5,745 nucleotides of DNA from NCBI GenBank assembly GCA_913062665.1, contig CAJXVY010000029.1, forward strand, positions 1 to 5,745, given 5' to 3'. Made by a program: the position numbers and the translations under genes. Under the pieces are notes generated by a model. That model searched no databases. It was given only the letters and a program-made list of their open reading frames with translations, and was not told the DNA's origin. The DNA is from an uncultured Micrococcales bacterium. GTDB taxonomy: Bacteria; Actinomycetota; Actinomycetes; Actinomycetales; Microbacteriaceae. Positions within the stretch are counted from its first letter, which is position 1. Each line of letters begins with the position of its first letter. Shown here in pieces: positions 1 through 5,745 of this stretch.

Positions 1-119
1 TCAATATCTTCCAAGTCCTTCTCGGTCTTTACCGCTTTGGTTTCGACCTGGAGATTCCTAAGCAGGTTTATGTGCTCTCGAACTCCGCCCTGCAGGGCTA
101 GTACGCCAAAAGTTACCAA
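1..119 (-). CDS. pdxT: PdxT, glutaminase subunit of PLP synthase (5' part only)
   Basis: This is the N-terminal 39 codons of the class-I-type glutaminase that releases ammonia from glutamine and passes it to PdxS for pyridoxal 5'-phosphate synthesis in the cytoplasm. Reading leftwards from 119 the frame gives [19 protein letters not shown] after the start, matching the PdxT signature GVLALQGxVREH at the N-terminus. The catalytic Cys and the His/Glu pair lie beyond the window edge. The start is forced: a TGA lies in frame at 128-126, and the only initiator codon after it that precedes the conserved strand is TTG at 119-117. It overlaps the last 7 bases of pdxS, including its stop, so translation is probably coupled. 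No clear Shine-Dalgarno sequence is visible. Identity is firm from the motif and from the pdxS neighbour; whether the rest of the gene is intact cannot be seen. Confidence 0.93.
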   Translation of the reverse strand, partial: MVTFGVLALQGGVREHINLLRNLQVETKAVKTEKDLEDI

Positions 120-1003
120 CCGCGTTCAGCAAGTCTGTGTGGCGCGGGCAAGTCATTAACATTGATGCCAACCATTGCTTCTCCGAGATTGCGACTTGCA
201 TCAGCAATCACCCTGGGGTCGTTGTAATGGGTAGTTGCCTTCACAATTGCTTTTGCACGCTGCTCCGGGTTGCCAGATTTGAAAATTCCCGAACCGACAA
301 ACACACCGTCCGCTCCCAGCTGCATCATCATCGCAGCATCAGCAGGTGTTGCGACTCCGCCGGCGGTGAATAAGACAACAGGCAGTTTTCCTGTTTCTGC
401 CAACTCTTTGACAAGAGGATATGGGGCCTGCAATTCTTTTGCGGAAACAAACAGTTCCTCGGAAGACTTTGAACTGAGGTTTCGAATCTCACCAAGAATA
501 GTTCTGATGTGCTTGGTGGCCTCACTTACATCACCAGTGCCGGCCTCGCCCTTGCTTCGGATCATGGCCGCACCTTCAGTGATCCTCCGAAGGGCTTCCC
601 CGAGATTGGTAGCGCCGCAAACGAAGGGCACCTCAAAGCCAAGCTTGTCGATGTGATTTACATAATCCGCTGGAGACAAAACCTCAGATTCATCTATGTA
701 GTCAACCTCTAGGGACTGAAGAATCTGAGCCTCAACAAAGTGGCCGATGCGGGCCTTGGCCATCACCGGAATAGAAACTGCCGCCTTGATTTCATCAATT
801 AGTTGCGGATCGCTCATTCTGGCCACGCCGCCCTCGGCACGAATGTCTGCAGGCACTCGCTCAAGCGCCATAACAGCCACGGCTCCAGCATCCTCTGCAA
901 TCCTTGCTTGCTCGGCTGTTACAACATCCATGATGACGCCACCTTTAAGCATTTCTGCAAGGCCACGTTTTACAAGTGGAGTTCCGGTCTCGAAATCTGT
1001 CAT
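113..1003 (-). CDS. pdxS: PdxS, PLP synthase lyase/synthase subunit
   Basis: PdxS builds pyridoxal 5'-phosphate from ribose 5-phosphate, glyceraldehyde 3-phosphate and PdxT-derived ammonia (DXP-independent vitamin B6 route). It is a (beta/alpha)8 barrel that forms a dodecamer decorated with PdxT in this family. Counting from the ATG at 1003 (296 aa, usual length), the residues matching B. subtilis Asp24, Lys81 and Lys149 are Asp26 (GGVIMDVV), Lys83 (MAKARIGH) and Lys151 ([10 protein letters not shown]); the phosphate-binding FTAGG and GVFVGSGIF stretches are near residues 212-240. The protein ends in HRLAERGW, typical of actinobacteria. An upstream in-frame ATG at 1012 would add three residues. 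I prefer 1003 because a good -10 hexamer (TAGAAT, 1016-1011) ends 7 bases before it and overlaps the 1012 ATG, fitting a leaderless transcript, and because MTDFETG then aligns with usual PdxS N-termini. It follows the HIT gene after about 50 bases and overlaps pdxT. Confidence 0.97.
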   Translation of the reverse strand: MTDFETGTPLVKRGLAEMLKGGVIMDVVTAEQARIAEDAGAVAVMALERVPADIRAEGGVARMSDPQLIDEIKAAVSIPVMAKARIGHFVEAQILQSLEVDYIDESEVLSPADYVNHIDKLGFEVPFVCGATNLGEALRRITEGAAMIRSKGEAGTGDVSEATKHIRTILGEIRNLSSKSSEELFVSAKELQAPYPLVKELAETGKLPVVLFTAGGVATPADAAMMMQLGADGVFVGSGIFKSGNPEQRAKAIVKATTHYNDPRVIADASRNLGEAMVGINVNDLPAPHRLAERGW

Positions 1004-1016
1004 GTTGTCCATTCTA
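1003..1016 (-). promoter_or_regulatory. Possible leaderless promoter -10 element for pdxS
   Basis: On the minus strand TAGAAT (1016-1011) matches the TATAAT consensus at five of six positions and is followed, after seven bases, by the ATG at 1003. That spacing puts the transcription start at or next to the A of the ATG, as in the leaderless mRNAs common in actinobacteria. The hexamer 17 bases upstream (TATTTC) is a poor -35. The ATG at 1003 has only a weak GGA upstream as a ribosome binding site. The gene could also be read through from thrS-HIT, since no terminator is visible between them. Inference from spacing only. Confidence 0.4.
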
Positions 1017-1059
1017 AAAAATTCATGGGGCTAGAAATACATATGTTACGACTTTTGAA

Positions 1060-1608
1060 TCAACCCTGGGGGTCTTTGAATTCATCCCAACGCTGTTGCA
1101 ATTCTTCTCTGACATCGCCGATCAGTTTAGGCAAAGCCTTGGTTTGGCCGATAATCGGGAAAAAGTTCGCGTCGTTTCTCCACCTTGGAACAATGTGCTG
1201 ATGCAAGTGGCCCGCAATCCCAGCCCCTGCAATCTCACCCTGATTGAGCCCAATGTTGAACCCGTGAGTTCCGCTGACGCCTCGAAGAACGCGCATGGCC
1301 TCTTGAGTGAGTTGTGTAATCTCATCACTTTCTTCTTTGGTCGCCAGATCCAATGTTGAATAGTGCCTGTAAGGACAGATAAGCAAGTGGCCGGCGTTGT
1401 ATGGAAAAAGATTCATCAAAACAAAACCGGTTTTTCCACGTCTTACAATCAACCCATCCTCATCGCTTTTTTCGGGCGCTAGGCAGAATGGGCAATCTTT
1501 GTCAGCGGGCTGCTGTCCGTTTTGTATATACACAAGTCGGTGAGGCGTCCAAAGCCTTTCAAAACCATCCCACTGCGCCCCGAGACCCTGGCTTGATTCG
1601 GCTTCCAC
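1060..1608 (-). CDS. HIT-family protein, probable Ap4A phosphorylase/hydrolase
   Basis: This 182-aa histidine-triad protein resembles the actinobacterial protein encoded next to thrS (Rv2613c in M. tuberculosis, described as a diadenosine tetraphosphate phosphorylase). It probably cleaves Ap4A, a by-product of aminoacyl-tRNA synthetases, in the cytosol. Visible motifs: a family N-terminus FERLWTPHR (16-24); a CPFC pair at Cys39/Cys42, a likely zinc site of the GalT-branch type; NLFPYNAGHLLICPYRH (66-82); GFNIGLNQG (116-124); and the triad HLHQHIVPRW, His134/136/138, with the middle His expected to be the nucleophile. The start is GTG at 1608, directly after the thrS TAG, with AGG five bases upstream (1616-1614). 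Alignment of the WTPHR region shows that little extra N-terminus is needed. The gene shares the frame of thrS. Precise substrate is inferred from family and context; a related nucleotidyl hydrolase activity is possible. Confidence 0.9.
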   Translation of the reverse strand: MEAESSQGLGAQWDGFERLWTPHRLVYIQNGQQPADKDCPFCLAPEKSDEDGLIVRRGKTGFVLMNLFPYNAGHLLICPYRHYSTLDLATKEESDEITQLTQEAMRVLRGVSGTHGFNIGLNQGEIAGAGIAGHLHQHIVPRWRNDANFFPIIGQTKALPKLIGDVREELQQRWDEFKDPQG

Positions 1609-3636
1609 CTAAACCTGCTTCCTGCTTTCTATGGCGTCAACGATTTCTTGAGCTGCCAAATCCAACTCGATTCCATTGCGCTGTGTTCCATCCCTAAACC
1701 TAAAACTAACCGCGTTCGCCTCGGCATCCTTTTCACCAGCAATAACAATGAAGGGAACTTTCGCCAGAGTCTGGTTTCGAATCTTCTTCTGCATTCGTTC
1801 ATCGGTTGAATCAACTTCGACCCTCACCCCGGCTGACCTCAATGAATTGGCAAACTGCTCAAGGTATGGTTGCTGATCCTCGGTAATTGGAACACATACA
1901 ACTTGAACGGGTGCTAGCCAGGGCGGGAAGTGTCCCGCATAATGCTCGGTAAGCACGCCGAAGAAACGTTCAATTGAGCCAAAAAGTGCCCTGTGAAGCA
2001 TTATTGGACGATGCTTTTCACCGTCACTTCCCACATATTCCAGTTCAAATCTCTCAGGCAGGTTGAAATCAAGCTGTATGGTGCTCATCTGCCAGGTTCG
2101 ACCGATTGCATCTCTAGCTTGAACTGAAATCTTTGGGCCGTAAAAGGCTGCACCACCGGGATCGGGAACCAGTTCCAGCCCAGTTGATTCGGCCACTCTC
2201 TTCAAAGTTGAAGTTGCTAACTCCCAAGCCTGATCGTCCCCAACAAACTTTTCACCGTCGTCCTTAGTGCTCAGTTCCAGATAGAAATCTTCAAGACCGT
2301 AATCCCTCAAAAGATCCAAAACAAACCTCAGAACGTTCTCAATCTCAACTTCTAGATCATCTTGGGTCACAAACAGGTGGGCGTCGTCCTGAGTCATGCC
2401 TCGAACACGAGTCAACCCATGAATGACCCCGCTTTTTTCGTATCTATAAACACTTCCGAACTCGAACATCCTCAGTGGTAGCTCACGGTAACTTCGGGAT
2501 CTTGACTTGTAGATGAGAATGTGAAACGGGCAGTTCATCGGCTTCAGGTAGTAATCCTGACCTTGCCGTTTTAATTCCCCATTTTCGTCATATTCGGCAT
2601 CCACGTGCATTGGTGGGAACATGCCGTCTGCATACCACTGGAGGTGGCCGCTGGTTTCAAAAAGATTTTGTTTGGTGATGTGCGGTGAATAAACAAATTC
2701 GTAGCCGGCCTCTAGATGCTTTTTCCGACTGTAGTCCTCCATCACCTGACGCATAATCCCGCCCTTGGGATGAAAAACAGGCAATCCTGAACCAATTTCA
2801 GAAGGGAAACTGAAAAGATCGAGCTCTTGGCCCAACCTTCTGTGGTCGCGCCTTTGAGCCTCTTCAATTCTCTGCTGATATTCAGCTAGCGACTCCGCGT
2901 CGGGCCAAGCGGTTCCGTACACCCTTTGAAGGGACGGGTTATTTTGATTACCTAGCCAGTAAGCTGCGCTGACTCTGGTCAGGGCAAAACCCTTATCGGC
3001 GATTCTGGTATTTGGAACATGGGGTCCGCGGCAGAGATCCTGCCACTTTATTTCGCCAGTTCTCGGATCGATGTTCTGGTAGATGGTGAGCTCTCCGGAG
3101 TCAACCTCTACGTTTCCCTCGTCCAGCGATTCGTTTCGTTTGTCCAAAAGCTCAAGCTTGAGGGGCTCATTTTTCATTTGCTCACGAGCGGTTGATTCGT
3201 CAACGACAACTCTTGTGAAGCGCTGATTGGCTTTTACGATTTCTTTCATCCGCTTTTGTATTTTTCCAAGGTCTTCCTCAGTTAGCGGAGTGTCAATCAT
3301 GAAGTCGTAATAAAACCCGTCTTCAATGGGCGGTCCGATACCCAACTTCGCTTCAAATATGTCCTGAACCGCCTGTGCGGTGATGTGAGCAACGCTGTGC
3401 CTAAGAATCTGCAAGCCCTCTGGGCTAGAGATATTTATTGGCTCAAGTTCATCGTCCTCTTGAAGAGCTCTAGCAAGGTCAGCGGGCGTGCCATTGACAT
3501 GCATTGCGATGATTTCCCTGTCGGGGAAAACATCAAAACCAGTGGGATGGCCATCTAATTCAACGGATTTACCTTCAACTGAAACTCTCACGAGTCGAAG
3601 TCTAGCCCCAGGTAAGGGGTGGCTAAGTTGAATCAC
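1609..3636 (-). CDS. thrS: Threonyl-tRNA synthetase
   Basis: ThrS charges tRNA-Thr with threonine and removes misacylated serine. The 675-aa frame shows the full bacterial layout. A TGS domain spans about 16-72. The editing (SAD) domain carries HSVAH (His80, His84) and CRGPH (Cys202, His206). The class II catalytic core spans about 270-565, with zinc ligands Cys369 (KPMNCP), His420 (TQDDAH) and His548 (MLHRA), motif 2 RYE at 398-400 and motif 3 GSIERFFG at 553-560. The anticodon-binding domain runs from about 575 to the end. All key residues are present. The start is uncertain: GTG at 3636 is used here, but GTG at 3591 gives 660 aa beginning MRVSVEG, exactly where the TGS domain starts, and neither has a strong ribosome binding site. 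It diverges from the VIT-like gene and is followed without a gap by the HIT gene. Stop codon TAG. Confidence 0.97.
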   Translation of the reverse strand: MIQLSHPLPGARLRLVRVSVEGKSVELDGHPTGFDVFPDREIIAMHVNGTPADLARALQEDDELEPINISSPEGLQILRHSVAHITAQAVQDIFEAKLGIGPPIEDGFYYDFMIDTPLTEEDLGKIQKRMKEIVKANQRFTRVVVDESTAREQMKNEPLKLELLDKRNESLDEGNVEVDSGELTIYQNIDPRTGEIKWQDLCRGPHVPNTRIADKGFALTRVSAAYWLGNQNNPSLQRVYGTAWPDAESLAEYQQRIEEAQRRDHRRLGQELDLFSFPSEIGSGLPVFHPKGGIMRQVMEDYSRKKHLEAGYEFVYSPHITKQNLFETSGHLQWYADGMFPPMHVDAEYDENGELKRQGQDYYLKPMNCPFHILIYKSRSRSYRELPLRMFEFGSVYRYEKSGVIHGLTRVRGMTQDDAHLFVTQDDLEVEIENVLRFVLDLLRDYGLEDFYLELSTKDDGEKFVGDDQAWELATSTLKRVAESTGLELVPDPGGAAFYGPKISVQARDAIGRTWQMSTIQLDFNLPERFELEYVGSDGEKHRPIMLHRALFGSIERFFGVLTEHYAGHFPPWLAPVQVVCVPITEDQQPYLEQFANSLRSAGVRVEVDSTDERMQKKIRNQTLAKVPFIVIAGEKDAEANAVSFRFRDGTQRNGIELDLAAQEIVDAIESRKQV
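1614..1627 (-). promoter_or_regulatory. Ribosome binding site of the HIT gene inside the thrS 3' end
   Basis: The minus strand carries a tandem AAGCAGG AAGCAGG (1627-1621 and 1620-1614), encoding the last residues of ThrS. The second AGG sits five bases before the GTG at 1608. This purine-rich stretch is a credible Shine-Dalgarno sequence. It supports independent or re-initiation at 1608 on a shared thrS-HIT mRNA. Confidence 0.55.
3603..3625 (-). promoter_or_regulatory. Small hairpin in the 5' region of thrS
   Basis: The minus strand can fold TAGC (3625-3622) against GCTA (3606-3603). A two-base bulge separates this from a CCC/GGG stem (3619-3617 with 3609-3607) that closes a seven-base loop CTTACCT. 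If thrS starts at GTG 3591 the hairpin lies in a short leader ending about 11 bases before the start codon and could affect initiation. If thrS starts at 3636 it is simply coding. The stem is short, so it may be chance. Confidence 0.25.
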
Positions 3637-3655
3637 GCCGATAATGGGCCATTAT
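3628..3655 (+). promoter_or_regulatory. Candidate promoter of the VIT-like gene
   Basis: TTGAAT (3628-3633), a 16-base spacer and CATTAT (3650-3655) form a moderate sigma-70-type promoter reading right. The predicted transcription start is about 3661-3663, one to three bases before the GTG at 3664, fitting a near-leaderless mRNA. It overlaps the oppositely directed candidate promoter of thrS almost completely. Inference from hexamer match and spacing. Confidence 0.4.
3641..3655. repeat. 15-base palindrome between divergent genes
   Basis: ATAATGG (3641-3647) and CCATTAT (3649-3655) are perfect inverted arms around a single G at 3648. It lies in the 27-base space between the thrS start (3636) and the preferred start of the VIT-like gene (3664). 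Each arm supplies a CATTAT hexamer reading outwards, so the palindrome may be a pair of -10 elements, a repressor operator, or both. Confidence 0.65.
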
Positions 3656-3668
3656 TGTCAGTTGTGAA
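3641..3668 (-). promoter_or_regulatory. Candidate promoter of thrS
   Basis: On the minus strand TTCACA (3668-3663, five of six bases of TTGACA), a 16-base spacer and CATTAT (3646-3641) form a promoter reading left. Transcription would start near 3634-3636. A start at 3636 would allow a leaderless GTG but leaves only four bases after the -10, which is tight; a start at 3634 would exclude GTG 3636 and favour initiation at GTG 3591. It is the mirror image, about base 3648, of the promoter facing the VIT-like gene. Confidence 0.4.
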
Positions 3669-4188
3669 TAAAGAATTAGACAGAAGGCTCAATTGGCTTC
3701 GTGCATCAGTTCTGGGTGCCAACGATGGAATCGTAAGCATTGCAGGAGTTCTGATGGGCGTTGTTGGTGCGGGCGTTGGTGATAGGGAAGTTCTGATTGC
3801 CGGCATTGCCGCAACAGTTGCGGGTGCTTTTTCTATGGGTGGAGGTGAATATGTCAGTGTCTCAGCCCAGAAAGACACCGAGGTAAGCCATGGACGCAAA
3901 GGTTCTGACATAACAGCCAACCCACTGCAGGCCGCTCTTAGTTCGTTTTTTGCCTTCGTCGGTGGTGCGGCACTTCCGATGCTCTCCGTTGTGGTTTTTC
4001 CGCCGGATCTACAAATTGCAGCAATCCTTTTAGGTGTTGGCATTGCCCTCACAATAACCGGGGTCTCAGCCGCATTGGCCGGGAACTCTAGCCCAATCAA
4101 GGGAGCAATCCGGATTGTGGCGGTCAGCGTGATCACCATGGCATTTAGCTATCTAATTGGTCTAGCCTTCGGCGTAGCTGTGCTCTAA
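3664..4188 (+). CDS. Short VIT/CCC1-family membrane protein, probable Fe2+/Mn2+ transporter
   Basis: The 174-aa product has the VIT1/CCC1 family hallmarks: LNWLRASVLGANDGIVS at the start of the first membrane segment (Asp21 in GANDG) and SMGGGEYVSVSAQKD at the end of the second (Met58, Glu62). Five hydrophobic segments can be drawn at about 16-37, 41-67, 88-110, 117-139 and 148-173. Family members export or sequester Fe2+ and Mn2+, probably by proton exchange. Between segments two and three only about 18 residues are present, where many members carry a cytoplasmic helical metal-binding domain, so this is a short form like plant nodulin-21/VTL proteins. The start is uncertain: GTG 3664 (chosen, fits the promoter and avoids overlap with thrS), TTG 3655, TTG 3628 (AAGGGG eight bases upstream) and GTG 3619 are all in frame. 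mqo follows after 16 bases. Substrate not determinable from sequence. Confidence 0.88.
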   Translation: MNKELDRRLNWLRASVLGANDGIVSIAGVLMGVVGAGVGDREVLIAGIAATVAGAFSMGGGEYVSVSAQKDTEVSHGRKGSDITANPLQAALSSFFAFVGGAALPMLSVVVFPPDLQIAAILLGVGIALTITGVSAALAGNSSPIKGAIRIVAVSVITMAFSYLIGLAFGVAVL

Positions 4189-4204
4189 CCGATAGTCTTT
4201 TAAG

Positions 4205-5674
4205 GTGCTAGATAACACTCCTCGCTATGACTATGTCCTAATTGGTGCGGGAATTATGTCTGCAACCTACGGGGTGTATCTAAAGCTTTTGAATCCCGAG
4301 CTCAAGATTGCAATGGTTGAGCGGTTGGAATCACCAGCCATGGAGTCAAGCGATGTTTGGAACAACGCTGGAACCGGCCACGCAGCTTTGTGTGAGTTGA
4401 ACTACATGCCAGACAGCAAAGATGGGTCGTTACCCTCTCCTGAAAAGGCAATCGACATAAACGAGCAGTTCATGCAAAGCAGACAGCTTTGGTCATTCAT
4501 GGTTGAAAATGGAATCCTGGAAGACCCAAAGAGCTTTATCAATTCGGTGCCGCACATGACATTTGTGAGAGGCACCAAAGACGTAGATTACCTCCGACGC
4601 AGACACCGCGCGCTCAAGGATCAGCCACTTTTTGAAGGAATGGAATACACCGAGGATTTCTCAAAGATTAGCCAGTGGTCGCCACTTCTGATTGAGGGTC
4701 GTGAGGATGAGGTAGTCGCTGCAACCAAAATTGACAGCGGCACCGATGTTGATTACGGGGAAATGACCCGTCAAATGGTTCATTGGCTTGAAGACCAGGG
4801 AGTTGAACTAATAACCGGCACAGATGTGATTCGGCTCAGAAAGCTGAAGGATACCGGTTGGGAAATTAAGACCATGAACCCTAGGTTGAAGTATTTAGCT
4901 GCTGACAAACTCTTTGTTGGTGCGGGAGGATACGCGCTTAAGCTTCTGCAGTCTTCTGGCATCGAAGAGTGCAAGGGGTATGGGACTTTTCCCGTCAGCG
5001 GTCATTTTCTTAGAACAGACAACCCAGAGGTTGTTGAAAAACACTGGGCAAAGGTTTACTCACAAGCAGCCGTTGGTGCTCCGCCTATGAGCGTTCCGCA
5101 CCTTGATACAAGGCTTGTAAATGGAAAACCCTCACTATTGTTTGGGCCTTTTGCGGGTTTCAATCCCAAGTTTCTCAAAAAGGGCTCTGTTCTTGACCTT
5201 CCCCTGAGTGTTCGTGCAGCCAACCTACTTCCCTACATCTCCGTGGCTTTGACAAACCTGGGCTTGTTGAAATACCTAATTTCAGAGATATTGAAAAGCA
5301 AAAAGAAAAAGTTCAAGGGATTGCAGGAGTTTGTGCCAGAGGCAAAATACGAAGACTGGACACTATATGAAGCCGGGCAGAGGGCGCAGGTGATAGCACC
5401 GAAGGGCAAGTTTGGGACTCTACAATTTGGAACACAAGTAATCAGCGCGAAGGACAGAACAATTAGCGGTCTCCTCGGAGCAAGCCCAGGAGCAAGTGTC
5501 TCGGCCAAGGTAATGCTCGATGTTTTGGAACTTATGGAGCCAGAAATGGTAGTCGAGAAACAATCACTGATTAATGAGATGATCCCAAGCTTCAAGAGGC
5601 AAATCAACTCAGACGAGAAGCTAGCCAAAAAATTACTCGGAGAAACTGCAAAGACTCTGAAGCTTAAAAAATAG
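4205..5674 (+). CDS. mqo: Malate:quinone oxidoreductase
   Basis: Mqo is a peripheral, FAD-dependent membrane enzyme that oxidises malate to oxaloacetate and reduces the quinone pool, serving both the TCA cycle and respiration. The 489-aa product is near the usual length of about 500. It shows an FAD dinucleotide fold YVLIGAGIMSA (10-20, Gly14-x-Gly16); the family signature WNNAGTGHAALCELNY (52-67); FVGAGGYALKLL (237-248); FPVSGHFLR (262-270); GAPPMSVPHLDTR (291-303); LLFGPFAGFNPKFLK (311-325); AGQRAQVI (390-397); and LLGASPGAS (423-431), closing with TLKLKK as in corynebacterial Mqo. It begins with GTG at 4205, the only plausible initiator before the FAD motif, with no clear Shine-Dalgarno sequence. 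It lies 16 bases after the VIT-like gene, so co-transcription is likely. A weak -10 (GATAGT, 4191-4196) also lies in the gap. Its TAG stop touches the tRNA-Val gene. Confidence 0.97.
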   Translation: MLDNTPRYDYVLIGAGIMSATYGVYLKLLNPELKIAMVERLESPAMESSDVWNNAGTGHAALCELNYMPDSKDGSLPSPEKAIDINEQFMQSRQLWSFMVENGILEDPKSFINSVPHMTFVRGTKDVDYLRRRHRALKDQPLFEGMEYTEDFSKISQWSPLLIEGREDEVVAATKIDSGTDVDYGEMTRQMVHWLEDQGVELITGTDVIRLRKLKDTGWEIKTMNPRLKYLAADKLFVGAGGYALKLLQSSGIEECKGYGTFPVSGHFLRTDNPEVVEKHWAKVYSQAAVGAPPMSVPHLDTRLVNGKPSLLFGPFAGFNPKFLKKGSVLDLPLSVRAANLLPYISVALTNLGLLKYLISEILKSKKKKFKGLQEFVPEAKYEDWTLYEAGQRAQVIAPKGKFGTLQFGTQVISAKDRTISGLLGASPGASVSAKVMLDVLELMEPEMVVEKQSLINEMIPSFKRQINSDEKLAKKLLGETAKTLKLKK

Positions 5675-5745
5675 TGGTGGGCGATACTGGGTTCGAACCA
5701 GTGACCTCTTCCGTGTCAGGGAAGCGCGCTACCGCTGCGCCAATC
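5675..5745 (-). tRNA. tRNA-Val (anticodon GAC), 5' end cut by window edge
   Basis: The minus strand folds into a tRNA cloverleaf. The encoded CCA is at 5677-5675, the discriminator A at 5678 and the acceptor 3' strand ATCGCCC at 5685-5679. The T arm is 5702-5686 with loop TTCGAAC. The anticodon arm has stem CTTCC/GGAAG and loop CTGACAC (5719-5713), placing anticodon GAC at 5717-5715, which reads the valine codons GUC/GUU. The D arm is GCGC-loop-GCGC with GG in the loop. Only GAT (5745-5743) of the acceptor 5' strand is present; the first four bases, expected to be GGGC, lie outside. The gene points into mqo with no spacer. Confidence 0.95.

Noticed and set aside
1013..1059. A terminator or small gene between the HIT gene and pdxS
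   Set aside because: No GC-rich hairpin followed by T residues is visible, and the short ATG frame at 1027 stops almost at once.
270..1201. Several 67 to 132-codon plus-strand frames opposite pdxS and the HIT gene
   Set aside because: They overlap each other and lie antisense to two firmly identified genes; no motif or ribosome binding site supports them.
3603..3625. The seven-base loop of the thrS hairpin as a tRNA-Thr anticodon mimic, as in E. coli thrS autoregulation
   Set aside because: The loop CTTACCT would present UAC at the anticodon position, not a threonine anticodon (GGU, UGU, CGU), and the stem is short and bulged.
3633..4139. 168-codon open frame on the minus strand opposite the VIT-like gene
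   Set aside because: It is antisense to a well-conserved membrane protein, its translation is rich in Pro/Thr/Ala/Ser without any recognisable domain, and it would cover the divergent promoter region.
5233..5628. 131-codon open frame on the minus strand opposite the 3' part of mqo
   Set aside because: The opposite strand carries the conserved C-terminal motifs of Mqo; this frame shows no domain and no start signal.
1..5745. Mobile element, CRISPR array, toxin-antitoxin, prophage or attachment site (the tRNA gene could have been an integration site)
   Set aside because: All coding space is taken by conserved housekeeping genes; no repeat of the tRNA 3' end, no transposase, no integrase and no repeat array is seen. 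The far side of the tRNA is outside the window.

Overview
The window is an ordinary-looking piece of a streamlined actinobacterial chromosome. The protein sequences and the thrS-HIT-...-pdxS-pdxT gene order are actinobacterial. The moderate GC (roughly half, judged by eye), short intergenic gaps and frequent GTG/TTG starts suggest a small-genome aquatic member of the Microbacteriaceae (Luna/Aquiluna/Rhodoluna-like). That placement is inference; no marker here fixes the genus.

Layout: a left-pointing block (minus strand, transcription from 3.6 kb towards 1) holds thrS (threonyl-tRNA synthetase), a HIT-family nucleotide phosphorylase/hydrolase that starts on the base after the thrS stop, pdxS (PLP synthase), and the 5' end of pdxT (PLP synthase glutaminase), whose TTG start overlaps pdxS by 7 bases and which runs off the left edge. 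A right-pointing block (from about 3.65 kb) holds a short VIT/CCC1-family metal-transporter-like membrane protein and mqo (malate:quinone oxidoreductase). A minus-strand tRNA-Val(GAC) meets mqo head-on at the right edge with no spacer and is cut by the window end.

Functionally, pdxS/pdxT make pyridoxal 5'-phosphate from ribose 5-phosphate, glyceraldehyde 3-phosphate and glutamine. ThrS and tRNA-Val serve translation. Mqo feeds electrons from malate to the quinone pool. The VIT-like protein probably moves Fe2+/Mn2+ across the membrane. There is no gene-free stretch above 300 bases, and I see no mobile element, CRISPR array, prophage or defence system.

I did not find a new biological system. 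The points worth a second look are: (i) a 15-base palindrome between thrS and the VIT-like gene that forms two exactly mirror-symmetric, mutually overlapping promoter candidates; (ii) thrS and the HIT gene lying in one reading frame separated by a single TAG; (iii) loss, from between the HIT gene and pdxS, of the pgsA/acyltransferase/pimA genes that sit there in many actinobacteria; (iv) a VIT-family protein without the usual cytoplasmic metal-binding domain; and (v) the zero-spacer convergence of mqo and the tRNA gene.
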